From NCBI RefSeq assembly GCF_014903745.1, contig NZ_JACVXA010000034.1:1-56113 (forward strand): a stretch of DNA of 56,113 bases, written 5' to 3'. Below, piece by piece: positions 52,512 to 56,113 of the stretch (position 1 is its first letter; the number at the start of each line of letters is the position of its first letter). This DNA comes from Mangrovicoccus algicola. Lineage in GTDB: Bacteria > Pseudomonadota > Alphaproteobacteria > Rhodobacterales > Rhodobacteraceae. The position numbers and the translations under genes are program-made. The notes under the pieces are model-generated. The model made no database searches. It saw nothing but the letters and a program-made list of their open reading frames with translations, and was not told the DNA's origin.

Positions 52512-53479
52512 TGGCCAAGAAATCCCCCTGGCCGCTGATCGTCATGGCACTGTGGGTGGCGGCGCTGGCGCTGACCCCGGTGGCCCTGGGCAATTACGAG
52601 GTGCGCATCGCCATCTCGATCGCCATGTTCACCGCGCTGGCGCTGAGCTGGAACATCATCGGCGGCTTCACCGGCTATCCGTCCTTCGCGACCGCGGCCT
52701 TCTACGGCATCGGCTGCTATGTCGGCGCGCTGGCGCAGCGCGCGGGCGTGCCCGCCGCGCTGGCCTGGCTGGCGGCGGCGGCCTTCGTCGGCGGCGTGTC
52801 CTTCCTCTTGGGATCGATCGTGCTGCGGCTGAAGGGCCATTACTTCGCCATCGGCTCCATCGCGCTGGTCGACATCTCGCGGCTGGTCGTCTCGTCCTGG
52901 GGCGGGGTCACGGGCGGCGGCAACGGGCTGAACGTGCCGCTCCTGGAGGGCCGCCCGCCTGAGGTCTCGGCGCTGGTGCTGCATGTCATGCTGGTCATCG
53001 TGGTCGCGGCCTTCCTCGCCAATCTCCTGACCGACCGGTCCCGGCTGGGCTTCGGGCTGCGCTGCATCGAGCAGAACGAGGATGCCGCGGACATGGTGGG
53101 CATCGACACCACCCGCTACAAGATCGCCGCCTTCGTCCTGTCGGCGATCTTCCCCGGCGCGGTGGGGGCGGTCTATGCCTCCTGGGTCGGCTATATCGAC
53201 CCGACCGACAGTTTCGACATCCTGACCACCGTCAAGGTGCCGGTCATGGCGATGCTGGGGGGCGCGGGCACGCTGCTGGGCCCGGTCGTGGGTGCGGTCA
53301 GCTTCGTCCTGCTCGAAGAGCTGTTCTGGGCCAATTTCCTGGAATGGAACCGGGCGATCATGGGCGCCATCGTCGTCGCGCTGATCTTCTTCCTGCCGGG
53401 CGGCATCCTGAAACTGGACTGGCGCGCGATCCTGCGCCGCGCCCCCCGCGGCAAGCCTGCCGAAAGGAAGACCGGATGA
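52508..53479 (+). CDS. livM: Branched-chain amino acid-type ABC permease LivM
   Basis: Second membrane subunit. 323 residues, about nine helices; family stretches ALSWNIIGGFTGYPSFATAAFYGIG, LRLKGHYFAIGSIAL, the coupling segment LRCIEQNEDAADMVGIDTTRYK and GGAGTLLGPVVGA. Overlaps livH and livG by four bases each, typical of a strongly coupled operon. Confidence 0.93.
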   Translation: MMAKKSPWPLIVMALWVAALALTPVALGNYEVRIAISIAMFTALALSWNIIGGFTGYPSFATAAFYGIGCYVGALAQRAGVPAALAWLAAAAFVGGVSFLLGSIVLRLKGHYFAIGSIALVDISRLVVSSWGGVTGGGNGLNVPLLEGRPPEVSALVLHVMLVIVVAAFLANLLTDRSRLGFGLRCIEQNEDAADMVGIDTTRYKIAAFVLSAIFPGAVGAVYASWVGYIDPTDSFDILTTVKVPVMAMLGGAGTLLGPVVGAVSFVLLEELFWANFLEWNRAIMGAIVVALIFFLPGGILKLDWRAILRRAPRGKPAERKTG

Positions 53480-54234
53480 GCGCGATCCTGGAATTGCAGA
53501 ACGTCTCGCGCGCCTTCGGCGGCATCAAGGCGGTCAATGACGTCTCCTTCAAGCTGCAGGAAGGCGAGATCGTCGCGCTGATCGGGCCGAACGGCGCGGG
53601 CAAGACCACGCTGGTCAATGCGATCACCGGGGTCCACACGCCCACTGCCGGAAAGGTGCTGTTCGAGGGACAGGACGTGACCCGGCAGAAACCCTTCCAG
53701 GCCGCGCGGCGCGGGCTGGCGCGGACCTTCCAGATCGTCCAGCCCTTTCCCCGGATGACCGTGCTGGAGAATGTCGCCGCCTCGGCGCTGTTCGGCGGCC
53801 ATCCCGAAAGCGTGGCGGAGGCGCATGAGCATGCCGCGCGGGAACTGGACTTCGTCGGGCTGGGCCATGTCGCGCACAGCCCGGCCTCGGCCCTGACCCT
53901 GCCCAACCGCAAGCGGCTGGAACTGGCGAAAAGCCTGGCCATGTCGCCCAAGGTGCTGCTGCTGGACGAGGTGAATGCCGGGCTCAACGCTACCGAGATC
54001 GACGGCGCGCTGGACCTGATCCGGCGCATCGCGGCGCGGGGCGTGTCGATCCTGATCATCGAGCACCTGATGAAGGTGGTCCTGAGCCTGTCCTCGCGGG
54101 TGCTGGTGCTGCATCACGGCGAGCTGATCGCCGAGGGTCCGCCCGCCGAGATGGTCCATGACCGCAAGGTGATCGAGGCCTATCTGGGTCCGAAATTCGC
54201 CGAGAGATTCCAGAAGGAGATGGCCGGTGCCTGA
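53476..54234 (+). CDS. livG: Branched-chain amino acid-type ABC ATPase LivG
   Basis: First ATPase of the importer. 252 residues: Walker A GPNGAGKTT (about 37-45), Q-loop RTFQIVQPF, signature region LTLPNRKRLELAKSL, an atypical form of the ABC signature (LSxGxQ is usual; here LTLPNRKR), Walker B LLLDEVNAGLNATE and switch IIEHLMKVV. The aberrant signature is worth noting but the remaining motifs are intact. Overlaps livM by four bases and livF by eight. Confidence 0.91.
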   Translation: MSAILELQNVSRAFGGIKAVNDVSFKLQEGEIVALIGPNGAGKTTLVNAITGVHTPTAGKVLFEGQDVTRQKPFQAARRGLARTFQIVQPFPRMTVLENVAASALFGGHPESVAEAHEHAARELDFVGLGHVAHSPASALTLPNRKRLELAKSLAMSPKVLLLDEVNAGLNATEIDGALDLIRRIAARGVSILIIEHLMKVVLSLSSRVLVLHHGELIAEGPPAEMVHDRKVIEAYLGPKFAERFQKEMAGA

Positions 54235-54943
54235 GACGATCCTAGAAATCGACGGCCTGGCCGCGGGCTATGGCGACGTGCAGGTGCTGTGGGACATCTC
54301 GCTGCGCGTGGAGGCCGGCGCGATCACCTGCATCGTCGGCTCGAACGGGGCGGGCAAGACGACGCTCCTGCGCACCATCTCGGGGCTGATCGCGCCGCGG
54401 GCCGGGTCGATCCGGCTGGACGGGGCGGAGATCGGCGGGGCGGATCCCGATGCCGTCCTGGGCGCGGGGGTGGCCCATGTTCCGGAGGGGCGGCGCCTGT
54501 TCCGGGGGCTGTCGGTCAGGGACAACCTGATGCTGGGCGCCTATCTGCGGCGCGACCGGGCGCAGGTGGCGCGCGACCTCGATTTCGTGATGGAGACCTT
54601 TCCGATCCTGCGCGAGCGCGCGGGCCAGGATGCGACCACCATGTCGGGGGGCGAACAGCAGATGTGCGCCATCGGCCGGGGCATCATGTCGGCGCCGCGG
54701 CTCTTGATGATCGACGAGCTGAGCCTGGGCCTGGCACCGCGGCTGGTGGAGACGCTGGGCGAGGCGCTGAAGGAGGTGAACCGCACCGGCCTGTCGATCT
54801 TGCTGGTCGAACAGGACGTGCTGACCGCGCTGGACCTGGCCAGCCACGGCTTCGTCATCGAGACCGGCCGCGTGACCATGACCGGCGCCAGCGCGCAGCT
54901 GGCCGGGGATGCCCGCATCCGCGAGGCCTATATGGGGCTGTGA
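54227..54943 (+). CDS. livF: Branched-chain amino acid-type ABC ATPase LivF
   Basis: Second ATPase. 238 residues: Walker A GSNGAGKTT, Q-loop replaced by the LivF-type HVPEGRRLFRGLSVRDNL, signature MSGGEQQMCAIGRGI, Walker B LMIDELSLGLAP and switch LVEQD, all usual for LivF. Starts at GTG 54227 with AAGGAG upstream. Last gene of the operon; convergent with the MarR gene. Confidence 0.94.
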   Translation: MPETILEIDGLAAGYGDVQVLWDISLRVEAGAITCIVGSNGAGKTTLLRTISGLIAPRAGSIRLDGAEIGGADPDAVLGAGVAHVPEGRRLFRGLSVRDNLMLGAYLRRDRAQVARDLDFVMETFPILRERAGQDATTMSGGEQQMCAIGRGIMSAPRLLMIDELSLGLAPRLVETLGEALKEVNRTGLSILLVEQDVLTALDLASHGFVIETGRVTMTGASAQLAGDARIREAYMGL

Positions 54944-54952
54944 CGCCGATGG

Positions 54953-54972
54953 CGGCCGGGCGCGCCCGGCCG
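54953..54972. terminator. Palindromic hairpin between convergent operons
   Basis: CGGCCGGGCGCGCCCGGCCG is a perfect 20-bp palindrome, giving an 8-bp stem with a 4-base loop on either strand. It lies between the livF and marR-type stops (32 bases). No T-run, so termination efficiency is unknown. Confidence 0.5.
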
Positions 54973-54974
54973 TC

Positions 54975-55511
54975 TCAGAAGGACTTGCGTTCCAGGTCGG
55001 GATAGGTGTCGACGATGCGGCGCATGGCCTGCATCAGCGCGCGCCGCTGCTCGGGGTCCAGCGGTTCCAGCGTGCGGGTATGGGCCGCGGAGGCGGCGGC
55101 ATCGATCCGCGCCAGCACCGCCTCGCCCACCTCGGTCAGGGTCGCGATCTTGGAACGGCGATCCTTGGGCGAGGTGCGCCTCCGGATCATCTTGCGCTTC
55201 TCCAGCCGCTGCATCACATCCGCGGTGCTGGTCCGGTCCAGCCCCACCGCGCGGGAAATCGCGATCTGCTCGGACGGGCCCATCTGGTCGAGCGCGGTGA
55301 GCACCGAATACTGCACCGGCGTGATGCCCTCGCCCGCGCATTCCTGCATGAACAGCGCGGTGTGGATCTGGTGCAGCCGCCGGATCAGGAATCCCGGCCG
55401 GTCGCGCAGCCCGGTCCCGGCCCAGTCATTCGAGCGCGCGGCCCGGCGCAGCGCCGGTGTCTCGCCGTCATCTTCCGTTCCTTCCGCGAGGAACTGCATG
55501 TCTTCGGTCAC
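54975..55511 (-). CDS. MarR-family transcriptional regulator
   Basis: Winged-helix regulator, often responsive to aromatic acids. 178 residues: an N-terminal extension of about 35, then GFLIRRLHQIHTALF, TPVQYSVLTALDQMGPSEQIAISRAVGLDRTSTADVMQRLEKRKMIRR (helix-turn-helix, about 65-112) and the wing TSPKDRRSKIATLTEVG. The start overlaps the upstream CoxG-like gene stop by four bases (ATGA). It could control that gene and its missing upstream partners; a role for the convergent liv operon is less direct. Confidence 0.92.
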   Translation of the reverse strand: MTEDMQFLAEGTEDDGETPALRRAARSNDWAGTGLRDRPGFLIRRLHQIHTALFMQECAGEGITPVQYSVLTALDQMGPSEQIAISRAVGLDRTSTADVMQRLEKRKMIRRRTSPKDRRSKIATLTEVGEAVLARIDAAASAAHTRTLEPLDPEQRRALMQAMRRIVDTYPDLERKSF

Positions 55512-56113
55512 GGGGAGCCTCCGTCGCGTTTGCGCCTGAAGATAGGCCGCAATGCCGCCATGATCAAACCGAAGGCGCCGGGGGCGCGGCGCCCGGGCGA
55601 GGGCGTCCCCGCCGCCGCCGCCGCGACATTGGCGGCGAAATCCTGCAGCATGCGATCGACGATCCCGGCCACGATGGCGGGCCGTCCCAGCTGGGCCAGC
55701 GGGCCGGTCAGGCGGTAGGCGATGCGGCTGTCCAGCCTGCAGGCCGCGTCGCCCTCGGGATGCAGCGCGAAGCCGATCTCGCCGCGCGCCCCCGAGCGCG
55801 ATCCGCTGTCGCCGCCCGCCCCGGCCACATGGCCGGTCATGGCGGCGGCGTCATGGCGGACCCGCGCCGTGCCGGTGAAGCGCGCGGTCATCGGGCCGAT
55901 GCGCGTCGCGAAGGCGCCCGAGACGATATCGCCCTCGATTGTCTCGACCGAGGCGCCGGGCAGGCAGTCGGCGACGCGGCGGATATCGCCCAGCACGGCC
56001 CAGACCTCGGCGGCGGGGCGCGCGATGGCGACCGTGCGCTGCAGCGTCGTGGCCCCCTCCAGCGGCGCGTCGGGGAGGCCCCGGGTCAGGCCCGGGGCGG
56101 GACGGCGCCGGGG
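55508..56113 (-). CDS. CoxG-like SRPBCC protein (5'-truncated)
   Basis: Carbon-monoxide-dehydrogenase-subunit-G family, START/SRPBCC fold; members accompany molybdenum hydroxylases or bind hydrophobic ligands. The frame is open to the window edge, so the N-terminus is missing; 201 residues are visible. The fold begins at TVAIARPAAEVWAVLGDIRRVADCLPGA, continues through FTGTARVRHD and YRLTGPLAQLGRPAIVAGIVDRMLQDFAANV, and ends with a basic tail (IFRRKRDGG) that may touch the membrane. Followed by a MarR gene, overlapping by four bases. Confidence 0.8.
   Translation of the reverse strand, partial: PRRRPAPGLTRGLPDAPLEGATTLQRTVAIARPAAEVWAVLGDIRRVADCLPGASVETIEGDIVSGAFATRIGPMTARFTGTARVRHDAAAMTGHVAGAGGDSGSRSGARGEIGFALHPEGDAACRLDSRIAYRLTGPLAQLGRPAIVAGIVDRMLQDFAANVAAAAAGTPSPGRRAPGAFGLIMAALRPIFRRKRDGGSP

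Overview
The window is about 56 kb of very GC-rich DNA with tightly packed, often overlapping genes (ATGA, GTGA and TGATG junctions). It carries a complete repABC replication and partition module, and gene content is dominated by ABC and TRAP importers with small catabolic operons. This points to an extrachromosomal replicon (megaplasmid or chromid) of an alphaproteobacterium, most likely Rhodobacteraceae and perhaps Paracoccus-like. The genus is an inference from gene style. No rRNA, tRNA, CRISPR array, transposase or phage gene was seen.

Layout. (1) 1-4.6 kb: a 5'-truncated arginase and ornithine cyclodeaminase (arginine to ornithine to proline), an aldehyde dehydrogenase and an AbrB-type membrane protein. 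(2) 4.6-7.7 kb: a proXWV glycine betaine/proline importer on the minus strand. (3) 8.0-12.5 kb: a macA-macB-outer membrane factor efflux operon (minus). (4) 12.8-17.4 kb: a RES/Xre toxin-antitoxin pair back to back with repA-repB-repC. This block has an antisense-RNA/leader switch between repB and repC, a dyad-rich segment inside repC, and two identical palindromes (parS candidates) at the end of repC. (5) 17.4-22.1 kb: aldehyde dehydrogenase, old-yellow-enzyme reductase and amidohydrolase, bracketed by a 13-bp direct repeat. (6) 22.1-26.0 kb: a thiamine-diphosphate enzyme and a 2-hydroxyacid dehydrogenase, divergent from a GntR regulator. (7) 26.2-28.9 kb: a cache-type chemoreceptor with a CheR-tether-like tail, and a CYTH protein. 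(8) 29.0-39.5 kb: a glucuronide/glucuronate regulon made of two divergent operons (dctP-uidA-gntR-uxuA and dctQ-dctM-GH31-uxuB) around a 249-bp control region with UxuR-like operators. (9) 39.5-50.1 kb: phosphoribosyltransferase and gamma-glutamyltransferase (minus), divergent from a sugar-type ABC importer with two unequal ATPases, an acetamidase/formamidase-family hydrolase and an aldehyde dehydrogenase. (10) 50.4-54.9 kb: a livKHMGF importer. (11) 55.0-56.1 kb: a MarR regulator and a truncated CoxG-like protein.

How it works together: most of the window is uptake of small organic solutes (betaine, uronides, amides or other nitrogen compounds, branched-chain-type substrates) linked to local oxidation or hydrolysis steps. 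The repABC plus toxin-antitoxin block would keep the replicon in the cell. The most interesting non-gene signals are the repC leader switch, the twin palindromes, the paired defects in the two ABC ATPases, the uronide operators, and GC-rich hairpins that recur next to three importer binding-protein genes.
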